Shown: in pieces, positions 34,777 to 46,298 of the stretch
Layout: every line of letters starts with the position of its first letter
Position numbering within the stretch: position 1 is the first letter of the stretch
Assembly (NCBI GenBank): GCA_006538405.1
Contig: BJKQ01000001.1
Span: 4,526,001 to 4,590,000, forward strand
Source: Hansfordia pulvinata
Lineage: Eukaryota; Ascomycota; Sordariomycetes; Xylariales
Direction: 5' to 3'
DNA: 64,000 nucleotides
Made by a program: the position numbers and the translations under genes
Notes under the pieces: generated by a model
The model's database searches: none
Told to the model about the DNA's origin: nothing
Seen by the model: only the letters and a program-made list of their open reading frames with translations

Positions 34777-36315
34777 ATGGCTCATCCACAAGACACACAC
34801 ACACAGGGCCTCAGCGAGAGGAAGCGCCTCCTCGAGCAGCAGCTCGACCCGGACGTGCACCGATACTGGTGCGAGCCGCAGGACGCGAGCCTGCGGGCGG
34901 CGCAGAGCCTGCCGCTCGCTGGCTGCGACCAGATCATGCCCCGGGTCCACGTCCAGCTGTCGACGTACTACCCCATGCGCGAGTCGACCCGCGAATCGCG
35001 CGCCGGCATCGTCCAGGGCCTCCGGCAGGGTCTGGTGAAGCTGGCCCAGCAGGCGCCGTACCTGGCGGCCACCGTGTCCCTGGACCCCGCGGCGAAGCGC
35101 GGCCAGGTCCAGATGACGGGCGACGGCGACGGCATCCTCCTGCTTGCGACGGGCGTCGACTCGGTCCGCGCCGACATCCCCTCCTTCGCGGAGCTCCAGC
35201 GCGACCGCTTCGCGCCTTGGACGGTGCCCCGGGGCAAGGTCATCTCGGAGGCCCTGGCCTCGTCGACGTCCAACTATCTCGGCCACGAGGGCGGCTTGCC
35301 CGCCTGCATCCTCCAGCTCAACTTCATCGAGGGCGGCGCCATCCTCGCGTCCGGCATGCACCACTACATCGCCGACGGGCCCGGCCTCGACCTGGTCTTC
35401 CGCGCCCTGGCCGCCCACTGCGCCGGCCTCCCGGAGCTCGAGATGCAGGCGGACCGCAGCATCGTGTCGGTCCCCCCCGGCCAGGAGGCCGCCGCCGCCG
35501 CCGCCGCGGTGCCCGAGCTCGAGCGGTTCCTCGAGGCGCGCGGCTGCCAGGTCGGCTCCACCAAGCCCGACCCCGAAAACCCGTGGTCCAACTTCGTCAG
35601 CGCGCCCATGAAGTCGGCCATGGTGCAGTTCCCGCGCCGGGCGCTCGCCGAGCTCAAGGCGGACATTGTGGCCCGGGACCCCGACTCCAAGGTGTCCACG
35701 GCCGACTGCCTGCAGGCCGTGTGCTGGGCGGGCATGGTGCGCGCCAAAGGCAGCAGCACCGCGGCGGCCGGCGCCGTCGTGACCGAGAACCCTTCCGCCC
35801 TGTTCCCCGTCTCGTTCCGCTCGAGGCGCAACCCCGGCTTCCCGTCCAACTTCTGCGGCAACGCGACGCTCCTCAACGGCGTGTCGCTGCCCCTGCAGAC
35901 GCTCATGGCCCCCGACGGCGCGGGCCTGGCCCACGCTGCGACGGCCATCCGGGGCGTCGTGGAGAACGTCGACGCCGACTACTTCGCCAAGGCGGTGGCG
36001 TGGGCCGACAGCATCGAGGACCCCTCCACGCGCACGTGGATGACCAGCCCCCCTCGCAGGACCGACACCGCCTTCACCAGCTGGGCCGGCCTGACCTCGG
36101 GCCAGACCTGGGACCTGGGCTTCGGCACCCCGGCGGCGGTGCGGCCCACCGGCCTCGCCATCCCCTTCATCGTCCTGCTGCCCCCCACCAAGGCCGCCAG
36201 CGGCGACGACGTGTTCGAGGCCTACATCGCCGCCACCGAGGACGTCCACCGCGGCCTGTCCGCCGACCCCGAGTTTCGTCGTTTCGCTTCAGACTACCAC
36301 ACGGATATCCAGTGA
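34777..36315 (+). CDS. BAHD / trichothecene 3-O-acetyltransferase-like acyltransferase
   Basis: Soluble acyl-CoA-dependent acyltransferase of 512 residues that would esterify a hydroxyl or amine of a small molecule; substrate unknown. The catalytic HxxxD motif is in MHHYIADGPG (His196, Asp200). The structural DFGWG motif appears as DLGFG at 446-450. Other family features are the N-terminal strand MPRVHVQLSTYYP, the STADCLQAVCWAG segment and NFCGNATLLNGV. Single exon. The ATG at 34777 has a near-ideal context (GCAGCCATGG). An in-frame upstream Met would add about 70 residues of arginine-rich, non-homologous sequence and is rejected. It lies 1.3 kb downstream of the peroxidase on the same strand, a plausible co-regulated pair. 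Confidence 0.88.
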   Translation: MAHPQDTHTQGLSERKRLLEQQLDPDVHRYWCEPQDASLRAAQSLPLAGCDQIMPRVHVQLSTYYPMRESTRESRAGIVQGLRQGLVKLAQQAPYLAATVSLDPAAKRGQVQMTGDGDGILLLATGVDSVRADIPSFAELQRDRFAPWTVPRGKVISEALASSTSNYLGHEGGLPACILQLNFIEGGAILASGMHHYIADGPGLDLVFRALAAHCAGLPELEMQADRSIVSVPPGQEAAAAAAAVPELERFLEARGCQVGSTKPDPENPWSNFVSAPMKSAMVQFPRRALAELKADIVARDPDSKVSTADCLQAVCWAGMVRAKGSSTAAAGAVVTENPSALFPVSFRSRRNPGFPSNFCGNATLLNGVSLPLQTLMAPDGAGLAHAATAIRGVVENVDADYFAKAVAWADSIEDPSTRTWMTSPPRRTDTAFTSWAGLTSGQTWDLGFGTPAAVRPTGLAIPFIVLLPPTKAASGDDVFEAYIAATEDVHRGLSADPEFRRFASDYHTDIQ

Positions 36316-37242
36316 GCCGTGCGTGCAAGTGCCGCAGTACATCACTCTTGGCCTCTGCCACGCGCCGAGCGCGGCCTTGCGCAGGGCCAACGCTGCGAGG
36401 ACCAAGCTCGCCAGTAGTTCCAGAGCAGAGCAAAGCAGGATAGCTACCTATGTACAAGCAGATCGCACTCTCGCCACTGCACGTCCCGGGATCGCGGGTT
36501 CGGTTCTTATCTCGCTGGAGGCTCGACCCCGCGCGGCAGATATTGACGCCCGGTCATTGTTCGGAGGGAATCAATTCCCGTAAATACCTCGTGGAGACAT
36601 GGACCGCCACCCTTTGAAGCATTCTGGCCCTGGAAAAAACCTGCGATGTGATTCAGCCTCGCGAAATATAGCCCTGCAACTGCCGCTCGTAGGTCAGACA
36701 GCAGGATCTCGCCGCTATTCTTAGACTCGTCAGCCGTCGTGAAACTCAGCTCGAATTGCCGTTGCCCCATTTGCCTCAGCCGCTTACACCCAGCCATTGA
36801 TACCACACCATTTACAAGAGAGCCTCAAGATAAACAAACCTTGCAACTGCCACTCGTAGGTCGAATAACGTGTTACGTGATATCGCTGCTGCTCTTAGAC
36901 TCGCCAGCCGCAGGCGAGACGGAGCGCGAATCGCCCCATCTGCCTCAGCTGCATACTCCAAACTATTGATTTGCGGAACCCCTCGTCGTTAGCCACTCTC
37001 AGCCTTTGCGACTCTCATGGCTTACGAGAGCTTACGTCGCAGGGATGGATGGCCCGGCACCGAGTATGAAGATGCTACGCGCTTGCCGGGAGTCTTTGGC
37101 TTTCCTAGAAAACCCCATTGATGTCTTCTTCCCTCTTGTCTCCGTCATTATCAACAGGTGTTCACGCCGCCCGGGCGAGACAAGTCAGAGGTGTGTCGCT
37201 ATTTCTCAGGAGATTAGCCCGAACCCTATTTATCTATCCAAG
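36316..37242. other. Intergenic with diverged tandem duplication
   Basis: No gene seen. The middle holds two diverged copies of a 167-bp unit. Confidence 0.55.
36674..36970. repeat. Diverged 167-bp tandem duplication
   Basis: Copy A starts TGCAACTGCCGCTCGTAGGT at about 36675 and copy B the same way at about 36842 with one change. Shared blocks include CTTAGACTCGYCAGCCG and CCCCATYTGCCTCAGC. The differences are mostly transitions. Confidence 0.75.
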
Positions 37243-39488
37243 ATGCGGTTGTGTTCTGCGCTGTCGCTACTCTCACTAGAGGCCGCTGCCCTGGGCGCCC
37301 TCCTGCCTCCTCTCCAAGCCAGGTGGCGGCCAGGTGGAGTGACGCGCGGAACAAATGATCCTCTCTGGATCATGGGCATCAACGATGACCATGCCAATAT
37401 GATGCCATTCGCGAAAGGGCACAGTGAGTGCCCCATGGGCAAGCAGGATGGCTGTGTTGGAGGGTATGCCAATTGTGAGTTCACACTGAAGCCTTGGTGG
37501 AGTGAGGTGCGGCCTTGCTTTGCACGAATTCTGACCCAGCCACGCAGATGTCGGCACAGCCCAAGAGGTGTTGAACCAGCACGGTGGTTCCGAAAGACCG
37601 ACAAAGGCGAACACGCTTTGGCTGCAGGCTGGAGACCAAAGCCTGGGAACGGCAATGTATGTCCGCTACAAGCAACAGGTCATTCCCTTGGTGGATCGCG
37701 CCGCCGCTTTCCACGCGCTGGTCCCCGGGAATCACGACTGGGACGAGGGCGAGGAGGCGCTCCTTCGCATGGTGGAAGCCACATCCGACATGACATGGCT
37801 TGCTGCCAATGTCAAGTTCGGGGTGTCCAAGCTCAATCGGTTATTCAAACCTTTCGAGATATTCCACGACAAGAAGGTCGTCCTGATGGGACTGGCCACA
37901 CCCGAAACCAAGATCTACAGCGACACGGACAAGGACACGGTTTTTGAGGAACCGCTCGACGCTGCAGTCAGGACGTGGACCGAAATGAAAGAGGAGCTGG
38001 AGAGGCAGGGCTTGGATATCGACGACTACGCCGTCGGTGCGCTGACTCATATCGGCTGGCTCGAAGACCAGAAGCTGGCGCGAGGGATGCAACAGAAGGG
38101 TCTGCGCCTGGACTTCATACACGGTGGCCATAGCCACACAGGTCTCGGCAACATAATTGGGCAAGCAAGACCTCACCATAAACAGGGCCCCAGGTCAGGA
38201 GATCTGCCTACAGTCGTTGGAAGCGGCTCGCAGAAGACCTGCATCATCACGTCCGGTTACAAGTAAGTGCCCGAGACCCTTTCGGACGAGCGCCGCTCGA
38301 GGAACGGTGACGGCCCGGTAAAGCTACTAACGCCGCGGCTAGGGGCCGGTATCTCGCCTTCATGAAGTTGACTTACAGGAATGGCAAGCTGCACGACTGC
38401 AAGGGAAGAGGTGTAGAGGTCAGGCAGACCAATAGAATGACGGACGAAAAGCTCCAGAAGACGCTCGAGGGAAAGTTCCAAGATACCCCCTTGGGTGGGT
38501 TTTCCATCAATGAGTTGGCGTCCACAAATATAGGCAGCTCTTTGGGGAATATTCCTGACATGCCAGGACGATTTGATGGCGAGTCCCTGATGGGCAACTT
38601 CTTGGCCGAGTAAGTACCCCCCCCGAGCACGCGTGTCGTGTGCCCCCCACGGAATCAAGCGGGAAACTGATCGGCAGCAGTTCAATGCTGTGGTATGCCC
38701 GAGACAAGTCGTCCAAAAACCCAAAGACGGTTCAAAGACCAGCTCTTGCTTTCCTTCCAGCCGGAACCTTGCGCACCACTCTTTTAAAAGGCGACATCAT
38801 GGAGACAGACCTCAGCGTCATGCAGCCGTTTAAAGATCGGACAACGGTCTCGGAGATGAGCCCGCAAGACTTGTGGAAGTCGTTTCAGGGAGTGTATGCT
38901 AAGAAGAACCTGTTCGAGGGTTTCGACGCGCTCCAGAAAAGACACCCGATGGTCGACGACGTCTTTCTACACTACAGTCAGGGAGTAGAGGTCGTCTTTG
39001 ACGAGCAAGAGCCAATTCCCACCCGGCGACTGAAATCGGTCAAGATCGATGGGACCGACCTAAGAGAGTGGCCCACAAAGACAATTGTGTTCGCCACGAC
39101 CAGCTGGGTGATGGGAGGAAATGAGGGCATCATCTTGAACCAAGACTACAGTCTGATGGCAAACAATCCGGCTCACGATCTCGGAGTTCATCGCGAAGCG
39201 ATCCGCGCGTACATCGGCCATCAATGCCAGTTTGGGCAGAAGCTGCATGTCCAGTTTGAGGGGAGAATTCGGAATCTGGGCAACGATAAGGATAAGCTGA
39301 TATCGTGGGGAAACCAAGGGGAAATGAAGAGGCAATTCGAGGCCAAGGCGGTGGAAGCTGGCGTCTACTTGCAGCAGGATCAAGATGCCGAGAGCAAGGA
39401 CGAGAATGACCCGTCACTGCTGAAGTACGACGAGATCTTTGCCGATTCAGCAATCGCGCGCAGGGTAGCGAAAAAGCCAGTGCTGTGA
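37243..39488 (+). CDS. Secreted 5'-nucleotidase/UshA-like metallophosphoesterase
   Basis: Calcineurin-like phosphoesterase predicted to hydrolyse nucleotide or other phosphate monoesters outside the cell or in the endomembrane system. Four exons (37243-37474, 37548-38262, 38343-38609, 38678-39488) make 674 residues. A signal peptide (MRLCSALSLLSLEAAALGAL) precedes the di-metal motifs: DDH at 48-50, AGDQ around 105-108, GNHD at 138-141 and GGHSH at 270-274. The C-terminal half matches the 5'-nucleotidase substrate domain (NFLAD|SSMLWYARD; GDIMETDLSVMQPF). All introns are 68-80 bp with GTRAGT donors; intron 2 has a CTAAC branch. Extra C-terminal sequence beyond the usual domain ends ARRVAKKPVL. 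Confidence 0.88.
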
Positions 39489-40376
39489 TGGAACCTGTGG
39501 GAGCCACGGCCTTGGAAGCCTCTCACCCTCCGGCATCGACTGTCAATTGAATTAGGTTCTACATACCGTAGGTATGTAATGTACCGAGCTGTTTTAGAAT
39601 ATTGAGTTCATCACCGACGCTGAGGTTGTCCTTGCAACAATCGCACTGGTCTCTAGAGTGGTGAAAGCCGCGCTCATCCTCATTCGAATCCACAATGTCG
39701 TGCAAGAAGATGCGGTCACCATCTATCTACTCGTCTCGTACAGTTAGTTGGCGGACGAAGGCCCCAGAGCTAGCAGGCGCTGCAGGCGAGCTTCAAGGTA
39801 CGGTGGACAGGCGGGAGGTACCAGGGAGTCGGACACACTGGAGCAAACCTCCATTCAGTGGATGGGCCTGCGACCACCCAGCTGAAGCCGCTTGGCAGGC
39901 GCGCAAGGTCGGCGGTCTGTCGGCGGCTGTTGCCGAGAAACACCGACGAACGCCCTGGGCTGATGACCTCATCGTTGCCAGCTAGCCAAGCTGCACCTGC
40001 GGAAACCTGCAAACCTATCGTAAGCCAGATCGTGTACGAGAACTCGATGTAGGTACTTCGTACGATGTCCCACCACTGGACCAGCCCGTCCTGTCCAAGA
40101 CCCGTCTGCCAATGTAAACAACAACGACCACCTGCATCGCCGCAACCTGCACAACACGCAGCCGACTCGTAGATGGTCGCTCTCCTTGCCGCCGCCGACT
40201 TGTTCCCCCGTCACCCAAACACCCCGCGTCTCTCACGTGTCTCCGCTGGTTCCCATTCCGATCAACCACCGCTCTAGGTCCGCACATCGCGGCAAGCCTC
40301 GTCTTTCACGTGGCAGAACTGCCCAAACCGACACGCACATGGTCCCGACCCTGGTGCGACACATCAGGTGAAGGTA
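39489..40376. other. Intergenic
   Basis: 3' end of the phosphoesterase and promoter/5' UTR of NCA2. No feature recognised. Confidence 0.5.
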
Positions 40377-42484
40377 ATGTCGATAGTGGCCGAGTGAGTA
40401 CCGCAAGAAACGGCGCCTCCGCACCTTTGGTTCTTCCACTCCCCACTGTGCTTTGCTGACGCGCGCCATCTCTTGCCCACCCCAGCCATGTACGGAGGCT
40501 GGATGCGCAGCTTGACCGCATACCCTTCAGCCATGTCCCAAGCGCAGGAGCCGAACTCGCCCCCCACGTCGCTGCTCAACTCGATTCGCCCCGCGTCAAG
40601 GAGCTCCTGCGTCTCGTCAAGGCCCTCTCGGCGGCCTCTGGCACCTCCGCCGTCGCTCGATCCGGACACTTGCTGACCCTGCTCCAACAATCCTCTCTCC
40701 TCAACCAAGCGAGCGCCACCTCCCTCCCAAACCAGTACGAGGAAGAGCTTGAGTGGCTTCTCATCAGCAAGGCTACCGTCCATGCATTCGGTATCGTCCT
40801 CGAAACCCTGCTCCAGCAGGTCATCCCGTTGAGTGACCACATCTGGTACTGGGACGATGTTCTCGCAACACCCACCTACACGAGCCTCTACATGGTGCAG
40901 ACCTCCCCCATGAGATTGTGGTCCTGGTCTCTGGACATTTTCCAGGACAGCAAGGCTCGCCTACGACGCTATACCGAAGGGCCCTCGCACCACGGCCTCT
41001 TCGTGCCTGAAGACGACGGCGTTTCTGCGACCACATCTCTGCAAGCTGGGTTCTCCCATCAATGGCAGCGCTTCTACGCTATTGTGCGGGAGAGCATCAG
41101 GGAGAAGTCCTTGGCCAATGTCCAACGCCGAGTCATGTCGCCGGTGGCTCTGGCCCGCTCGGAAGCGCGCCAGAAACAGGCCAAACTGAAGAAATTCAGA
41201 GAGATGGCATCCAGCGGCGTCGGCGTGCTCATTAACGAGGCGTTGGTGTTCGGCGACAGCGGCAGTGACGACGGCAAGACAGACCTGATCACAAGCCATG
41301 GGCAAGAGTGGAAAGGCGTCGTCGAGAGGAGCGTGGCGTTGATGGACATGGTGCTTAACGACATTTTGATTCTCGACGTTGGCGTTGGCGATTTCGAAGA
41401 GAACGTGTTCAACGGCGTCGAGCAGGACCCGGAGCTTTCGATTCAAGTGGAAGAAGACGACGACCGGAACCGACCTGGCGTGGTGGCCGAGAGGCTTCAG
41501 CGGCTTCTCCAATCACAACTCCCGAAACACACCTCTGCCACCTCGGACCTGGTCGCCAAGAACGGCCGACCATCGAGGCTGGTGCGATACTGGCTGCCAG
41601 CCACTGCGCTCCTGCTCTCTTCGAGTACACTACTGCGGATCTTTGTTAACCGGCGGAAAGAGATCATTGATTGGATACAAGACTTTGGCACAACGGTCAG
41701 GGACTTCTGGTTCAACTGGGTTGTGGAGCCAGTTCGCAAGGTGGTCGGCACGATCCGCCACGACTCTAACAGCGAGATTGCCATTATGAGCAGAGACAGC
41801 CTCCGGGCTGATAGGGAGAGCCTTGAGCGAATGGTGGTAGACTTTGCTACCGACAATCCGGCATCCGCCACGGGAGCATCGACGCTCTCCGAGTCGCAAG
41901 TCGCAGATATACGTGCCAAAGTTAAGGAGGGGGACGTGACGCCAATTCTCCGGGCGTACGAGAAGGATCTTCGCAGCCCTTTCAAGGGCGCGGTGCGGGG
42001 TGATCTGGTTCGCACACTCCTGATTCAAGTTCAGAAGACCAAAGTTGACGTTGAGGTCGCGATGAGTGGAATCGACTCGCTGCTGAGAAGCCAAGAGCTT
42101 GTGTTTGGCTTTGTCGGACTGACGCCTGGCATCCTCGTGTCCATCGGTGTCATGCAGTATCTCCGAGGCGTTTTCGGAGGGCGCAAAGGGTTCAAGAAGG
42201 AGCGCAAGGGTGAAAAATGCGTGAGGGTGCTCCGCAACATCGATCGCATTCTCTCGGAGGCGATCTGGTCTGCGCCGCCGAACAACGTGCTCCAATACAA
42301 GGACCATGGCATGTTGATCGCCGAGATCCATGTCCTCCGGCGGCTGGCGCACAAATTGTTGCCGGCCGAGGTGATGAAGGAGTTCCTGGAAGACGTGGAC
42401 GATCTGGCGAACCTGAAGGGGATCCAATCGCAGATGCGAGCTTTGGACCGGATCCGATGGGCGTACTCCAAGTGGATGCAATAG
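40377..42484 (+). CDS. NCA2: NCA2-family mitochondrial outer/inner membrane protein
   Basis: NCA2 (nuclear control of ATPase) helps set expression of mitochondrially encoded ATP synthase subunits in yeast and is linked to mitochondrial membrane organisation. Two exons: a 17-nt first exon (40377-40393) encoding MSIVAD, and 40486-42484. They are joined over a 92-bp GTGAGT...CAG intron, and the product begins MSIVADHVRRLDAQLDRIPF, typical of the family; 671 residues. C-terminal NCA2 domain features include two membrane segments (WLPATALLLSSSTLLRIFV; LVFGFVGLTPGILVSIGVMQ), the amphipathic DSLLRSQELVF region and the closing RIRWAYSKWMQ. Without the tiny exon the protein would lack its conserved N-terminus. 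Confidence 0.9.
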
Positions 42485-44307
42485 GGGACGCGCCGTAGTG
42501 CTCTCACCGCCTCGCCGCAGACAAGCAGGCAATGCGCAGATTCACCAGCAACTGCTTGCAGCGGATCCAACGCCAGCATGGCCATCTGACACCCGCCGAC
42601 TACGCGGCAACACGCGTTGTGGCAGGGTTGGCCGCTCGCTATTTTGCACACCAGTCGTGCTTACTTCATAACGCAGCCGAGCAGGTGAATAGGCCACGTG
42701 TGCGCGCTAGGCTGTGGACGATGCCTTCGACTTCTGGGGTTTGAGGAGCAAGGCGGGTGTGATTGTGGGCAAAAAAGTATGGAATATTTCATCATTAGTT
42801 TGAAATGGGCGTTTAAGTGATTGGTCTTGAACCCCGGCTTTCCCTGGCCTCTTGCATGGGTCGAGTGAGGACGGCATCACGCGTTGAAGGCGTTTGAGGC
42901 GCGACATCACACGCAACACGGATAGGTAGTAGGGACAGTCTTGGAAGTGCGCTTTGACTGGAACGCCGTTGAGTGCTTCGTAGTGCCCAAGTCAACAATA
43001 CCTAAAAGTCGAATATGTAGTAATTGAGGGATCGAGTCGGTGGCGCGGGGCCTGCCTTCACGGAACCTATCATCTAGCCGGTTGCGTCGGGCTCAACGTT
43101 CCAGAATGCGTCGCAGGCCGCTCCTTCACGTGATAGACAGAGGCGCGGCATTCGCAGATGTGGTGAGTCGAAGGTGATGACCCGCTTCACGAACACCCGT
43201 GGACACTGCTGGTTATTATCGGTCCTATACTGCCCATCATGATGCCAGGCTGGACCTTGGGCAAGAGGTGAATCAAACAGTCATTTGGACACAGACGAGC
43301 GCTGGGGGTTTCACGTGCCACTGCTCCATGTCGTCTGAGGATCGGCTGTCGACGGTTTTCCACCGTAAATGCAGGGGTGACGCAGAGTCCATGAAGCCAG
43401 TGCCAAATCACGGCACGGGAGATCTGGTGGGGGGGGGGGGCATTTGCATTAATGCTTGCTCGCACGAGTATGTGTCCATGCTTCGAAAGTGTTTCAAGGC
43501 AAGATTCATGCGACCAACCCTGGGCCTAATGAGCAGGGCAACAACACCGCGATGCCTTTTCAACATGCCGACAACCTCAGTGGAATGGATTGTCCCGAGT
43601 GTTGGGCTCCAACGCCATGGGTACCGGAGGTAGGTACGCGTACCCTTGACTGGAAACGTGCAAACGTGACGAATTACGGGGTGGGTTTTTGCGTTTGTAT
43701 TCGAATGGAAGGTTGCCTATCCGCGGGCCGTCAGCGAGGTACGTAATGGTCCTGGATGCCCGTTTGGGGTACTCGCGGTGACGCCTGAACTCCCACTGTA
43801 GCGCTAGTACCCCAGCTGGGAAAGTCCTCCAGCAATAAGGTATGGATTAATTAAGGCATATGGATCCAACCCGGGGCCATGGATGTGTCCAGTCCGCCCC
43901 TACCTGCTCACCTGCTCCAGAGTAACACTAGGGTACTTTGATAGGAATGCTATGACCCCAGGATTTCATACCCTTTTGATGTATTCTCTATGTATCGCCC
44001 TCCCACTCGGTGCAGGCGGTCCGTCTCTGCAGGCGCACCCACGACGACCGCCGCCGACCGCCGCCACCGCCATCACCACCAACTCGACTCGACCAGCGCC
44101 GACCACAACCTCTCCCCGCCCTCCCACCATCCACCTACCAACCCGTCTGCCTGCCTCGCCAAATTGCCCCTTACCGACCTACCCGCGGCTGCGCAGACTA
44201 TTCGACCGTCTCCGAACCTGCCATAACCGCCTCCCGCCCCATCTGCGCCGAAACCCTGCTCTCCAACCGTCTGCCTCCCATCGTCCCAATACCCGTCATC
44301 CTCCACC
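42485..44307. other. Intergenic upstream of SEC4
   Basis: No gene supported. Contains a run of 12 G (43429-43440). The last 250 bases are a C-rich 5' leader of SEC4. Confidence 0.5.
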
Positions 44308-45074
44308 ATGTCGGGCAACCGCAACTACGACTTCCTGGTACGTTTCCATGCCCTCGAACCCCCAGCACCCGGCGCTATCCCGCTCGCTATTCCCTGCGCT
44401 GTCTAACGAATTCGGACCCCTCCGACAGATCAAGCTGCTGCTTATCGGCGACTCTGGCGTCGGCAAGTCATGCTGTCTCCTGCGTTTTAGCGAGGACTCC
44501 TTCACCCCTTCGTTCATCACCACTATCGGCATCGACTTCAAGATTCGCACCATCGAGCTCGATGGCAAGCGTGTCAAGCTTCAGATCTGGGATACGGCCG
44601 GCCAGGAACGCTTCCGCACCATCACGACGGCTTATTATCGCGGCGCGATGGGCATTCTCCTCGTCTACGACGTCACTGACCAGCGCTCTTTCGACAGTAT
44701 GGCCGCTCCTTGGGCTCCCGCTGACATGCCTTCTCATGCTGACGCGACAAATAACAGACATCCGCACGTGGTTCGCCAATGTTGAACAGCACGCCACCGA
44801 GGGCGTAAACAAGATTCTGATTGGCAACAAGTGTGATTGGGAAGAGAAGCGCGTGGTCTCCACCGAGCAGGGCGAGGCCCTCGCCGCCGAGCTGGGCATC
44901 CCCTTCCTTGAGGTTTCCGCCAAGAGCAACATCAACATCGACAAAGCGTTCTACGACCTAGCTGCCAACATAAAGAAGCGCATCATCGACACGTCCAAGA
45001 CGGACGCCTCGGCTCCTACCGGCGTCAACGTCGGCCAGTCTGAAGGCAGCGGCGGCCTCAGCAAATGCTGTTAA
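44308..45074 (+). CDS. SEC4: Rab8/SEC4-type small GTPase
   Basis: Controls docking of post-Golgi secretory vesicles at growing hyphal tips through the exocyst. Three exons (44308-44337, 44429-44696, 44758-45074) give 204 residues. The start [24 protein letters not shown] includes the P-loop G17-S24. The switch I region is ITTIGIDFK, switch II is [19 protein letters not shown] (W64 onward), the guanine-binding NKCD and SAK motifs are present, and the tail ends in the double cysteine (SKCC) for geranylgeranylation. The first exon is 30 nt, and a GTCTAAC branch site supports intron 1. The sequence is nearly invariant among filamentous ascomycetes. Confidence 0.96.
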
Positions 45075-46298
45075 TCCCTTCTGCCGACTCGTGCAAATTG
45101 GGGCACTCACGAACTGATAGAGCACCTGGGAATAGGGAGAGCGGCCGCATGTCTGGGTGCTTTGAGTCCTGACATACCTGAATAATGCGACTCTCAAACG
45201 GCGATACGAATCTGTACCGAAAGGTGCGCTTCGTTGGGGGTTTGTCTGCATTCCGGGGCGGGCAACTACTGATCCACCTCGAAAGCGTACCCAACAAGGA
45301 AGCGAACACGAAGATGCCATAACGCTGAATCGACAATCTCGGCGAACAAGCACCAAGACTTCACGGCATCCATATAGAAAGAACATTGAAGGAGCGAGGC
45401 GATGACTGGGTCGATCGATTATGAGGACAACGCACCAAGCCAGGGAGCAGTGCAAATGCTAGCCGACCCAGCCGATCGGACTGGGGTTTCCGTTTTGTTT
45501 GCTGTTTCGTCCTCTTGGTTTTGTTTTGGCGAGGATGCGGAGGCATTGCATGGAGCCCTTTTCGTCCATTTCATTTCATTTGCCGCCCCCGCTAAGGTCC
45601 TCATAACCGTGGCCTCGCTCTGTCTTCTGCGCCCCTCTTGCGGGCCTGTGTACATAGGTATCTGTGCGTGGTCTGGATGAGCCCGAAGGCGGAGGCACAG
45701 AAAGGCACGGCGCGAGAGCGGCAGGAGGAGAAGGGCACCGAACACGCGGGCCTGAGAGAAGCACAACGGAAGCGCGCGTAACGTACGTACCTCGACGGAG
45801 TTCGGTTGATATGGGTTCCTAATACTTTTCCATCCTCTGCTGTTCCACATGCCTCGAACGTCTTGCAATGGCTTTCATGGGAAGTCTGTCAGCCTCGAAG
45901 CTTGATGGTGATGTGGTGATACCCTTGGTCGCACTGCTATCAGCTCTTGTCCTTTCCACAATGCTGTCAGATTCTCATTCATCCAGGCGTTAGGCGTCCC
46001 GGCTAGCAACACAAGAAGACATGCGGCTGCGATGTGAGCGACGCGGGGACTGCTCTGGACTTTTCTAGCTCCTAACATTGCTAGATCGTAGCTTGGCTAA
46101 GGGATATGAATATCCTCTGGGCCGGTAAGTGACAAGATCAGCCCTGCGTATTCCAATGTAACCACATGAGTATATACGAGTGTTTAGTTAGATATATGTA
46201 CATGCTGCAGTTCGCCGAGCCAGGTTTTTTGCTGCCATATTGGAGCGGGCCGGCTGGTGTCGAGGAACGTGGAAACCTATGGACAGGCATTGGCCGCG
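45075..46298. other. Intergenic
   Basis: 3' regions of SEC4 (plus strand) and of the minus-strand unknown gene. Nothing recognised. Confidence 0.5.
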
